Part shown: piece by piece, positions 39,501 through 46,373 of the stretch
How positions within the stretch are numbered: position 1 is the stretch's first letter
How the letters are laid out: every line of letters starts with the position of its first letter
Assembly: GCA_946186505.1 (NCBI GenBank)
Contig: CAMHNI010000027.1
Span: forward strand, 1 to 48,682
DNA: 48,682 bases
DNA from: an uncultured Prevotellaceae bacterium
Lineage (GTDB): Bacteria; Bacteroidota; Bacteroidia; Bacteroidales; Bacteroidaceae
Reading direction: 5' to 3'
Translations under genes and position numbers: made by a program
Notes under the pieces: model-generated
The model's input: only the letters and a program-made list of their open reading frames with translations
Database searches by the model: none
What the model was told of the DNA's origin: nothing

Positions 39501-40346
39501 GGTGTAAAGACAGGCCGCAACGATGCCTTCATCATCACTACCGCCCAACGCGAGCAGATACTGGCCGACTGCCAGACAGACGAGGAAAAAGCACGCACCG
39601 AAGCCGTACTGCACCCCTTCATCGAGGGTGTTGACATCCATCGCTATCATCACGAATGGGCAGACAAGTGGGTGATAGGTTTCTATCCTTCGCTGAAACT
39701 TGACATCGAAGACTATCCGGCACTGAAGCACCACCTGCTGTTCTATGCCAAAGACTGGCTGATAGCGCAAGGACATGCCGACATTGCCAACGACGAAGAG
39801 AAGATGGGCGAGTTTGGACGCCTGTTCCTCGAACAAAAGGGCAAGACAGTAGTGATGGATGGCAAAGAGTTGCATGATGCCAATGGTCAGGCGATAAAGT
39901 CGCGCAAGAAGACCTCCCATAAATGGTATGAGACATCTGACAACATCGCATTCCATGAAGCTTTTAAGGAGACAAAGATAGCCTGGGGGAATTTGAATAA
40001 CCAGGCTTCATGCACCTGGATGCCTGAGGATATGCACATCAATGCTCCCGCTGTGATGGTGACTCCAGGAACGAAATACCTGTTGGCTGTGCTCAATTCC
40101 CGGCTGGCGGACTTCTTTATGCAGACGATTGCTGTGGTGCGCAATGCTGGTTATTATGAGTACAAGCCCCAGTTCGTCAAGCTGATACCCGTCATTGAAC
40201 ACCCCTCAGAAGAAGACATGGCAAGGATAGATGCTCTCGTCGACCAGGCTCTCGACGGCGACAAAGAAGCTGAACATTCTATTGACGATTTATTAGCAAC
40301 GTTATACGGATTTTCGTCAGAAGAAAGAAGAATAATTGGTATGTGA
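36600..40346 (+). CDS. Type IIG-like restriction endonuclease/N6-adenine methyltransferase (Eco57I class)
   Basis: A 1248-residue single-chain enzyme. N-terminal nuclease: D74 (KKVDQAIYG) and E90-M-K92 (VLMEMKAPG) form a PD-(D/E)XK site. A long helical region follows (about 120-480), then the methyltransferase: SAM-binding motif I at 541-550 (CDPSVGSGHF) and catalytic N791-P-P-Y794 (LIGNPPYIALG), of the N6-adenine amino type. Residues 960-1220 form the target-recognition part, with YGVKTGRNDAFII and NAGYYEYKPQFVKLIPV typical of TaqI/Eco57I C-terminal domains. Acting alone, it could modify and cut DNA against phage. No partner genes flank it; it sits between the two DUF6057 modules with its own promoter. 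Confidence 0.9.
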   Translation: MAMIINPNRALSRSFLRNQETKETKDVFRLQLASLLSKLDDQEDEEYNKTWIHDFLTHTFYGDPYSVNTRKKVDQAIYGPDSQKPWVLMEMKAPGNISEMPCDGHFDRKGFIQLVLYYMKEEKERENREIKHLAVTNGYEWYVFERKLFYNFFGKNRQLWSEIQRYERENKTRDEIYQEVIAPEVRKVQQQFSYVYFDLRKFAGQLDDTAILRKRSFEAQCKFFSPIHLCMLPYDFDHNHLDTQFYNELLYLMGVEETRVGQLDVIQRLPEKKREQFSLLEQAIWHLTALGVKDDELYDTAMGLVISWINRILFLKLLETQLVNFNGGDRQYKFLSPTGTAPSLVDSYHSLFDLFFKVLSKTEEERDLRIRDRYRRIPYLNSALFEVSELERQYFTINALPHGPMNVYPATVLKDSRGRVWKEKVDSLEYLLRFLESYDFGSYETEEEEEEEQKTLIDASVLGLIFEKINGYKEGAYFTPGYICEYMCRETIERMVVKRMNEHFQWEKPCESIDEVVEQLDYTKPDIRREANEVINGIKICDPSVGSGHFLVSALNEMIAIKQQLHILCYSDNALDYANERIKGWSITIGDDELIITDKEFQRSFVYDQNNKEASALQRTLFEEKRRIISQCLYGADINPKSVDICHLRLWIELLKNAFYDKGQLQTLPNIDINIKQGDALMSHLEVKVKTEAASRVPASKSIREITQEYKSLVDAYKQGTGHDKRFDIQRQLFAIKRELRQHIQSDFLDFEIARVNGEDTEQNYLEWMLEFPELLDENGRFEGFDILIGNPPYIALGAEGGRLRKRYRQRQYDTFNSNGDIYFLFYERALQLLRPDGLLCFITSDKWMRNDAAKNLRNYLVKHSQPLMLLDFPGLNLFKRATVVNNILLAGNGESQGVRTLCATTEGKDVDDVKNIDQFFQDNRLPCQFQENQQWLILPDEKRSLMQKMLEKGRPLGEWDDVKVRYGVKTGRNDAFIITTAQREQILADCQTDEEKARTEAVLHPFIEGVDIHRYHHEWADKWVIGFYPSLKLDIEDYPALKHHLLFYAKDWLIAQGHADIANDEEKMGEFGRLFLEQKGKTVVMDGKELHDANGQAIKSRKKTSHKWYETSDNIAFHEAFKETKIAWGNLNNQASCTWMPEDMHINAPAVMVTPGTKYLLAVLNSRLADFFMQTIAVVRNAGYYEYKPQFVKLIPVIEHPSEEDMARIDALVDQALDGDKEAEHSIDDLLATLYGFSSEERRIIGM

Positions 40347-40376
40347 ATTCCCAGAGAGCACCCATAACAGATTCAA

Positions 40377-41738
40377 ATGAAGCATATACATATTATATAT
40401 ACGTTCCTTTTCGGTGTGGCAGTCCTCCTCTTCTTCGGACTGGCCTATCCGCACCATCTGCATTACCAGGAGCAGTACCAGCTGTTCTTCTTCGACAGCA
40501 ACTATGTGTGGGACATCGTCAGGCTGCCGGGCGGAGTGGCCGACCTGTTAGGGCGTTTCTGCACGCAGTTTTTCCTCTTTGCCTGGGTGGGAGCTGGTAT
40601 TATTGCAGTCCTGCTCTCGGCGGTGCAGTTACTGACGCTCCGGCTGGCCAAGTGGGGATGGCTCTATGGACTGAGCTATGTGCCCTCGCTGCTGCTCTGG
40701 CTCTTCCTGCTCGACGAGAATGCACTGTTAGGGGGTGTCTGGGCCGTTCTGCTCACGCTGCTCGCTATATGGGGGCTTAGTCGGCTCCCAAGCGGTTGGA
40801 TTCGACGCATTCTGATTATCGTTGCCATTCCCGTCGTTTATTGGATGGTGGGCCCTGCCTGGACTGGCAGCCATTACCATCGCTACCCGACAGTCTTCCC
40901 CACGCTGCTCTATGCCGCCTGGCTGTTTGCCGTCGTCCTGCCACTCATAGTCCGCGCTTTGCGCAAGAAGACCGCAGATACCAAGCATTACGCTGTGACG
41001 CTTTCTTCCTTTGCGGTGGTGGCTGTGGTTATGGGCTGTCTCGTCTGGAAGAACGCCAACTTCAAGGCCGAGAAGGTGATGGCGTACGACTTCATGGCCC
41101 GCTACCAACAGTGGAACCGCATACTTGAAACCGTCAATGCCGAGAAGCCCAACAACCAGATTGGCGTGACGGTACAGAATCTGGCCTTGGCCATGCACGG
41201 CATGCTCCTGGAACAGATGGCCAACTACAACCAGAACGGCATTGCCGGACTCCTGCCCGATGTCAAGGAAGATGCCACCAGTCCGTTGCCTACAGCTGAG
41301 GCCTTCTATCAGTTGGGCATGATTAATGTTGCGCAGCGCACGGTGTTCGAGGCCCAGGAAGCCATTCTCGACTTCCAGAAGAGTGGCCGCTGCTACAAGC
41401 GGCTGGCACAGACCAACCTCATCAACGGTCAGTACGCAGTGGCCCGCAAGTATCTTTCGGCTCTGCAGAAGACACTCTTCTATCGTGATTGGGCTAACGA
41501 GACGCTGACGCTGTTAGGCGATGAGGAGGCGATATCCAAGCATCCTGAATACGGACGTCTGCGCCAGTCGGCCTACGCTGAAGACTTCTACTTCAGCGAC
41601 CACGTGACGCCTGAGATGCTCAAAAGCCTCTACTATCGTAATAAGGACAACCGTCTGGCCTATCAGTATCTGCTGGCCTACTATATGCTGACGGGCGACC
41701 GCGAAGGCTATAATAACTTCATTTCTACTGAGCAATGA
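40377..41738 (+). CDS. DUF6057 multi-pass membrane protein, copy 2
   Basis: A 453-residue paralogue of the gene at 32751, shorter in both halves. About seven or eight membrane helices lie within residues 5-230 (IYTFLFGVAVLLFFGLAY; FAWVGAGIIAVLLSAVQLLTL; WLFAVVLPLIVRAL; SSFAVVAVVMGCLVW). The soluble part follows (KVMAYDFMARYQQWNRILETVNAEKPNNQIGV...). Residues QYQLFFFDSNYVWDIVRLPGG resemble the first periplasmic loop of copy 1 by position. The stop overlaps the propeller gene start (ATGA at 41735-41738), implying translational coupling. Function is unknown. Confidence 0.75.
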   Translation: MKHIHIIYTFLFGVAVLLFFGLAYPHHLHYQEQYQLFFFDSNYVWDIVRLPGGVADLLGRFCTQFFLFAWVGAGIIAVLLSAVQLLTLRLAKWGWLYGLSYVPSLLLWLFLLDENALLGGVWAVLLTLLAIWGLSRLPSGWIRRILIIVAIPVVYWMVGPAWTGSHYHRYPTVFPTLLYAAWLFAVVLPLIVRALRKKTADTKHYAVTLSSFAVVAVVMGCLVWKNANFKAEKVMAYDFMARYQQWNRILETVNAEKPNNQIGVTVQNLALAMHGMLLEQMANYNQNGIAGLLPDVKEDATSPLPTAEAFYQLGMINVAQRTVFEAQEAILDFQKSGRCYKRLAQTNLINGQYAVARKYLSALQKTLFYRDWANETLTLLGDEEAISKHPEYGRLRQSAYAEDFYFSDHVTPEMLKSLYYRNKDNRLAYQYLLAYYMLTGDREGYNNFISTEQ

Positions 41739-43222
41739 AAAAGATTCTGTATATTTTGATGGGGCTGATGGGGCTGATGGGCTGCAACGAGACTGTTGAG
41801 AATGCCAAGCAGGAGTCCGTGCTGCCAAAGATATATCCCGACTACCTCGGCGTCACCGTTCCCGTGAACATTGCACCGCTCTGTTTTAACATGGCCGACG
41901 AGACGGCACTTCGCATTGATGCCGTCATTACCGACAGCCACGGAAACAGTCTGCACGCCCAGGGCGACGAGTCTGCCGATTTCGACCTCGACGACTGGCA
42001 CGCCCTGCTTGCCGCGAACCCCGGCGACTCGCTCACCGTCAGCGTCTCGGCCAAGTACGACGACGGCTGGCACACCTATCAGCCGTTCTCCGTCTACGTC
42101 AGCCCCGACAGCATCGACTACGGTCTCTGCTACCGACTCATCGCGCCGGGCTATGAGGTGTGGAGCAAGATGGGCATCTACGAGCGCGACCTCTCGTCGT
42201 TCGACGAGCGTCCGCTGATTGAGAACACACAGTTCGAGGGCTGCGTCAACTGTCACAGCTTCAACCGGGGCAACCCGGCCGACATGAGTCTCCATATCCG
42301 CGGCTCCCACGGCGCCACGCTGTTGCGTCACGACAATAGTCCTCTTGTTGCCTATAACACCAAGACCCCGGAGACCCTCGGCCTCTGTGTCTATCCCTAC
42401 TGGCATCCTTCGGGCCGCTATATTGCCTATTCCACCAACACCACGAGGCAGTTGTTCCACAGTGCCGACCCCAACCGTGTCGAGGTCTTCGATGAAGCCT
42501 CCGACCTACAGGTCTATGATGTCGAGAAAAACGAGCTGATCCTTTCGCCCCTGCTCAAGCAGGACTCTATCTACGAGACCTATCCCGTCTTCTCGGCCGA
42601 CGGCCGCTCGCTCTATTTCTGTGTAGCTCGTCCACCCCTCTCCTTCGGGGAGGGGATGGGGGTGGGGCTTCTCGACTCCATCCACTATAACCTCTGCCGC
42701 ATCGACTTCGATCCTCACACAGGCACTTTTGGTGACCAGATAGATGTCATCGTCGATGCCGCGGCTCAGGGCAAGTCCGTATCCTTCCCCCGTCCCTCCT
42801 ACGACGGCCGTTTCCTTTGCTACACGCTTTCCGACTACGGACAGTTCAGTATCTGGCATCATGAAGCCGACCTTTATCTGCTCGACCTCGCTACAGGGCA
42901 GAGTCGTCCTATGGACCGGGCCAATTCCGAGGATACGGAGTCGTTCCACAATTGGAGCACCAACTCCCGTTGGCTCGTATTCAGTTCCCGCCGCGACGAC
43001 GGTCTCTTCACGCGGCCCTATTTCTGTCACGTCGATACTGCGGGCACGGTCACTAAGGCATTCATGCTGCCGCAGCGCAATCCCCGCCGTTTCTATCGCG
43101 ACCGTTTCCTCTCCTTCAATGTGCCAGAATTCATCACTGGTCCCACCCGCTTCGACAGCCGTCAGGCCAGTCGTGTCATCAACGCAGAGTCGCGCAAGGA
43201 CTTTGGTGTGCGAATTGAGTAA
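41735..43222 (+). CDS. Lipoprotein beta-propeller (PD40/TolB-like) with CxxCH motif, copy 2
   Basis: A 495-residue paralogue of 34530-36038, with lipoprotein signal MKKILYILMGLMGLMGC (lipid Cys 17), encoded by GGGGCTGATGG micro-repeats. It keeps IYPDYLGVTVPVNIAPLCF. C170-V-N-C173-H174 is followed by M184 and H187 at exactly the spacing seen in copy 1 (CxxCH-x9-M-x2-H). Propeller blades: YPYWHPSGRYIAYSTNTTRQLFH, YPVFSADGRSLYF, FPRPSYDGRFLCYTLSDYGQF, FHNWSTNSRWLVFSSRRDDG. About a dozen residues (PPLSFGEGMGVGLL) are encoded by a GC-rich repeat at 42630-42672. Acts with DUF6057 copy 2 by overlap. Confidence 0.8.
   Translation: MKKILYILMGLMGLMGCNETVENAKQESVLPKIYPDYLGVTVPVNIAPLCFNMADETALRIDAVITDSHGNSLHAQGDESADFDLDDWHALLAANPGDSLTVSVSAKYDDGWHTYQPFSVYVSPDSIDYGLCYRLIAPGYEVWSKMGIYERDLSSFDERPLIENTQFEGCVNCHSFNRGNPADMSLHIRGSHGATLLRHDNSPLVAYNTKTPETLGLCVYPYWHPSGRYIAYSTNTTRQLFHSADPNRVEVFDEASDLQVYDVEKNELILSPLLKQDSIYETYPVFSADGRSLYFCVARPPLSFGEGMGVGLLDSIHYNLCRIDFDPHTGTFGDQIDVIVDAAAQGKSVSFPRPSYDGRFLCYTLSDYGQFSIWHHEADLYLLDLATGQSRPMDRANSEDTESFHNWSTNSRWLVFSSRRDDGLFTRPYFCHVDTAGTVTKAFMLPQRNPRRFYRDRFLSFNVPEFITGPTRFDSRQASRVINAESRKDFGVRIE
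42630..42672 (+). repeat. GC-rich hairpin element inside the propeller gene
   Basis: CCCCTCTCC (42635-42643), TTC, GGGGAGGGG (42647-42655) form a near-perfect hairpin, followed by ATGGGGGTGGGGCTTCT. The same order, CCCCTC..., ATGGGG(CC)GGGGGTGAGGCTT, occurs in the GH9 element and in the same frame (PLxGE...GMG...VxLL). It is fully translated. Confidence 0.6.
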
Positions 43223-43248
43223 TGACCCTCAATTTGTTGCAAATAAGT

Positions 43249-43309
43249 ACTATGATTTTTGCGTTTGAGGTTGTGACACCCTGACACCCTTAAACACAAA
43301 AATCATAGT
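43249..43309. repeat. Inverted repeat with TGACACCC loop
   Basis: ACTATGATTTTTG (43249-43261) and CAAAAATCATAGT (43297-43309) are a perfect 13-bp inverted repeat, extended by GTTT/AAAC after one mismatch. The loop contains TGACACCC twice. It lies 26 bases after the propeller gene and could act as a terminator for it or be part of a mobile repeat. Confidence 0.65.
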
Positions 43310-43410
43310 CAAAGGGCGCACCCGGATTTTTGGCTGTTAAAGATAATAAAATAAGATTCCCGATAATCCACTTTGATATAGTAAAATTAGGCGGTGTTGA
43401 AAAAAGTTTG

Positions 43411-43418
43411 TACCTTTG
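43411..43418 (+). promoter_or_regulatory. -7 box (TACCTTTG) for the 43482 unit
   Basis: TACCTTTG lies 63 bases before ATG 43482. No good -33 at the standard spacing. It is the only clear promoter for the three following genes. Confidence 0.65.
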
Positions 43419-43481
43419 CACGCGAAAAAAAGTAGCCGAGATGAAGGCTTGACCATTGATCATAAAACTTAAACATTAAAA

Positions 43482-44687
43482 ATGAAGAAATCATTACTTA
43501 TTCTTTATTCATTATTCTTTAGTGTGGTGCTCTCGATGGCGCAGACAAATCCAAAACCAGGTTATATCATTACAAACGCAGGTGATACGGTTAGGGGCAT
43601 TCTTGATTTCCGTACTAACGAAATGCTGTCGAAAAAGTGTGAGTTCTGGCCTAATGGCGACAGCGAAGGCAAAAGCTACAAACCCGGCGAAATAGAGAGT
43701 TTCCGCTTCGACCATAACGGCAAGTATTTCGTGACGCGACGGTTGAAAATCCATGAGGAACCCGAGTTGTACTTTGCCGAGTTTATGGTTCAAGGCAAAA
43801 TGAACCTCTACTGTGTCGCAGACAAATATGCGGAGTACTTCTTCTTTGAACGTGAGGATGGTGAGATGGCGCAGCTTACCAACAGGTCGTTGATATCGTC
43901 ATCATCTATTCAGGAAGTAAAGGATGATCTCAACGAGAAGAAGGAACAATACGGCAAAGTGAAGATTCTGCTGCAAGACTCGTGGAAAGCCGTCGAGGAC
44001 ATGAACGACAAAGATATGACGAGAAAGAAGCTCGTCAATGTCGTACGCGACTATCACAAGGATGTGTGTACTGATGGTAGCAATTGTATGGTGTATGAGT
44101 ACAATGAGAAATCCGACAAGGTGAAAACCCACATCAAGGCATTCGCCGGTTATGCGTACTATTCACATGAGCGGACCGTCAATCAATATCCGTATTTGCC
44201 GGACGAGAACTACTATGGCAGCACTTTTGAAATGGGTCTTGGCATCGAGACTGATATTGAACGGGTGATGAAGGGCTGCAGCCTTGAGATAGGGCTTGCG
44301 TATTCTCCTAAGGCAACTTTTGAACACGACGTGATGGTTCGTGGAGGCCACGAACCATCGCATACCATGTATGAGAAGAGCCGGCTGACTTTCGCTTTAG
44401 GTGTGGTAAAGCGCTTTGGAAAAGGGAAGATTGTTCCACTTGCCCGTGTCGGAGGATTTTATGTGTTACATCATGGAAACAAGGAAACCAGGTACTACAT
44501 GTCTAACAAGATTTACGAACAGGAGTGGGGTGAAACAAACCACTTCGGAGTCTATCTCGGTGTTGGCGCCCAGATGGCAGTAGGCAAACATTATGCCCGG
44601 CTGCATGCCGACTGGTATAAATCTTTGGAAGAATCAAACAAAGGTAATATGATGAGGTGGGGTCTTACTGCCGAGTTCGCACTATAA
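43482..44687 (+). CDS. Outer-membrane beta-barrel protein of unknown function
   Basis: A 401-residue exported protein (signal MKKSLLILYSLFFSVVLSMAQ). The first half, beginning GYIITNAGDTVRGILDFRTNEMLSKKCEFWPNGDSEGKSYKPGEIESFRF, is a form I have seen widely in Bacteroidota proteins of unknown role. The second half has barrel strands (IKAFAGYAYYSHERTV; FEMGLGIETDIE; CSLEIGLAYSPKATFE; FGVYLGVGAQMAVGKHYARLHADWYKSL) and ends RWGLTAEFAL, a typical aromatic-type barrel terminus. Followed 16 bases later by a lipoprotein gene, so probably the first gene of a surface-protein unit. Confidence 0.6.
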   Translation: MKKSLLILYSLFFSVVLSMAQTNPKPGYIITNAGDTVRGILDFRTNEMLSKKCEFWPNGDSEGKSYKPGEIESFRFDHNGKYFVTRRLKIHEEPELYFAEFMVQGKMNLYCVADKYAEYFFFEREDGEMAQLTNRSLISSSSIQEVKDDLNEKKEQYGKVKILLQDSWKAVEDMNDKDMTRKKLVNVVRDYHKDVCTDGSNCMVYEYNEKSDKVKTHIKAFAGYAYYSHERTVNQYPYLPDENYYGSTFEMGLGIETDIERVMKGCSLEIGLAYSPKATFEHDVMVRGGHEPSHTMYEKSRLTFALGVVKRFGKGKIVPLARVGGFYVLHHGNKETRYYMSNKIYEQEWGETNHFGVYLGVGAQMAVGKHYARLHADWYKSLEESNKGNMMRWGLTAEFAL

Positions 44688-44703
44688 AATCCTGGTTCCC
44701 ATA

Positions 44704-46371
44704 ATGAAAGTACGTTACATTATTATTGTATTTATAGGACAGTTGGTGTTTTCAGGATGTTCCGAGAATGAGCATTTTGAGAACCATAAGACTATTGCGC
44801 CCCATGAGTTCAAACTGAAAAAGAACAACATTACAACCGAATATAGAACTGGCTTCGAATATATTTATCTTGATACCGATATGGCCATAACGTGGACGGC
44901 AACTTCTTCGGCCGATTGGCTGACCGTTTCGCCGTCATCGGGCACGGGTGGTGCCAATCTCTGTGTCACGTGGCAGGAAAACACAGACCCTTCTACCCGC
45001 GAAGCGACGGTTACCGTTACGACTCCGCAGATGAACGGACTGACGCTGACGGTGAAGCAAGGCCAGAAGCCGGCTGAGCTGCTGAGCAAGCGCGCCATTG
45101 TGGGGAATGTGATAAAAGGCGAGTTGGACTCCGTGGAGCTTGTCTTTGACAAACCCGTAGGTAAGGTTAACGTTTCTTCTGCCAGCGAGCTGTATTATAT
45201 TGATGCCCAAACCGAGAAGATGGACGATGAAGGGCTCCGTTGGCGACTGCCGTTGAAAGTAGCCAAACAGGGAAATGATGTTAAGTTGTCGGTAGATTAT
45301 TGGTCGGCAAGCGACTGGAAGGAGTACACGAAAGGAGTCACGGTTTCTTTCTACCAGAGGAAGTTCACGGTTACGCAAGAGAATGAGTGGATTACGTATT
45401 CCACGCTTTCGCTCGACAAGCAGAGCATCTGGGTAGCCGTTGACAACTGGGAGGCTGAGCAGAGAAGGCTGGTGCAGGTGTCGCTCGATGACATGCAGGA
45501 GGTGAAGAGCGTCAAAACGCCCTACGCCGCCACTCACCTCTGTATGAATCCGTATAACGGCCTGCTCTACGTGATGGGCAATCAGGACTACTTCTGCGTG
45601 GTGGATCCTGAGAAGGGCGAGATTGTGAAGACGGTTAAGATTCTTGAGACCTCGCCTTATGCCCATCCGCAGTACCCAACGAACTATGCTTCTGAGGTGG
45701 CGTTCACGAAGGACGGCTTTGGCATTCTGCGACTGATTTCGGATGGTAGTACGGCAATGGAATGGCGATACATCGACAGCGCCGACGACGACAAGATTAC
45801 GCTGAGCGGATATGACTGGGCGGAGTATGAGTTCGAACGCTTGTATGTGAATTACGACGGTACGCGCATCTATGCCAGCAGGTATCCGAACCTTTATAGC
45901 CCCATGTATTGGGTCAACAGGCAGCAGCGGAAGCCGGTTGAGGTGAATATCAGCTCCAGTTTCCAGTCGGACAAGTACTATGCCGGCGGCAATCTGATGG
46001 ATTTGCAGATGTCGCCCTTTGCCAACAAGGCCTTTATCTGCACGGCCCCAGGCAGCGAGTGTGTGGTAGGGCTGGAGCCGTTGTCGTATTCTGAGGTGTG
46101 TGAAAAAGAGGCCCGCGACTCGAAATGTGCGTGGGACGGGCTTGTCTCTGATCGCGACTACGTCTATCAGGTATGCTCGTATGACGGCGGTCTGGAGCTG
46201 TACGACATGACTGCGGGTCGCGGCATTTTCGGCACCTACCACAGGTTTGTCGGCAATAACGAGGCCAAGAGCTGCTATTTCCTGCCAGCCACCGACGAGT
46301 TGGTAGTCACCTCTTACGACGGCGTGTGGGTGCTCGATGCCGCAGCGATGAAATCAAAAAAACTTAAATAA
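44704..46371 (+). CDS. BACON-domain lipoprotein with beta-propeller
   Basis: A 555-residue lipoprotein (MKVRYIIIVFIGQLVFSGC, lipid Cys 19). Residues about 40-125 contain a BACON domain (ITWTATSSADWLTVSPSSGTGGANLCVTWQENTDPSTREATVTVTT...LTLTVKQG). BACON modules are thought to bind carbohydrate, including mucin glycans, or to act as spacers. Residues 240-550 look like propeller blades of YVTN type (LVQVSLDDMQEVKSVKTPYAATHLCMNPYNGLLYVMGNQDYFCVVDPEKGEIVKTVKI; ELVVTSYDGVWVLDAAA). It is 2 bases from the next gene. Probably surface-exposed; ligand unknown. Confidence 0.75.
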   Translation: MKVRYIIIVFIGQLVFSGCSENEHFENHKTIAPHEFKLKKNNITTEYRTGFEYIYLDTDMAITWTATSSADWLTVSPSSGTGGANLCVTWQENTDPSTREATVTVTTPQMNGLTLTVKQGQKPAELLSKRAIVGNVIKGELDSVELVFDKPVGKVNVSSASELYYIDAQTEKMDDEGLRWRLPLKVAKQGNDVKLSVDYWSASDWKEYTKGVTVSFYQRKFTVTQENEWITYSTLSLDKQSIWVAVDNWEAEQRRLVQVSLDDMQEVKSVKTPYAATHLCMNPYNGLLYVMGNQDYFCVVDPEKGEIVKTVKILETSPYAHPQYPTNYASEVAFTKDGFGILRLISDGSTAMEWRYIDSADDDKITLSGYDWAEYEFERLYVNYDGTRIYASRYPNLYSPMYWVNRQQRKPVEVNISSSFQSDKYYAGGNLMDLQMSPFANKAFICTAPGSECVVGLEPLSYSEVCEKEARDSKCAWDGLVSDRDYVYQVCSYDGGLELYDMTAGRGIFGTYHRFVGNNEAKSCYFLPATDELVVTSYDGVWVLDAAAMKSKKLK

Positions 46372-46373
46372 TA

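Noticed and set aside
36600..40346. BREX PglX methyltransferase
   Set aside because: An N-terminal PD-(D/E)XK site and a C-terminal TaqI/Eco57I-like recognition part fit a stand-alone type IIG enzyme, and no BREX partner genes are near.
44935..46242. 435-codon minus-strand frame
   Set aside because: Antisense to the BACON lipoprotein; no recognisable domain.
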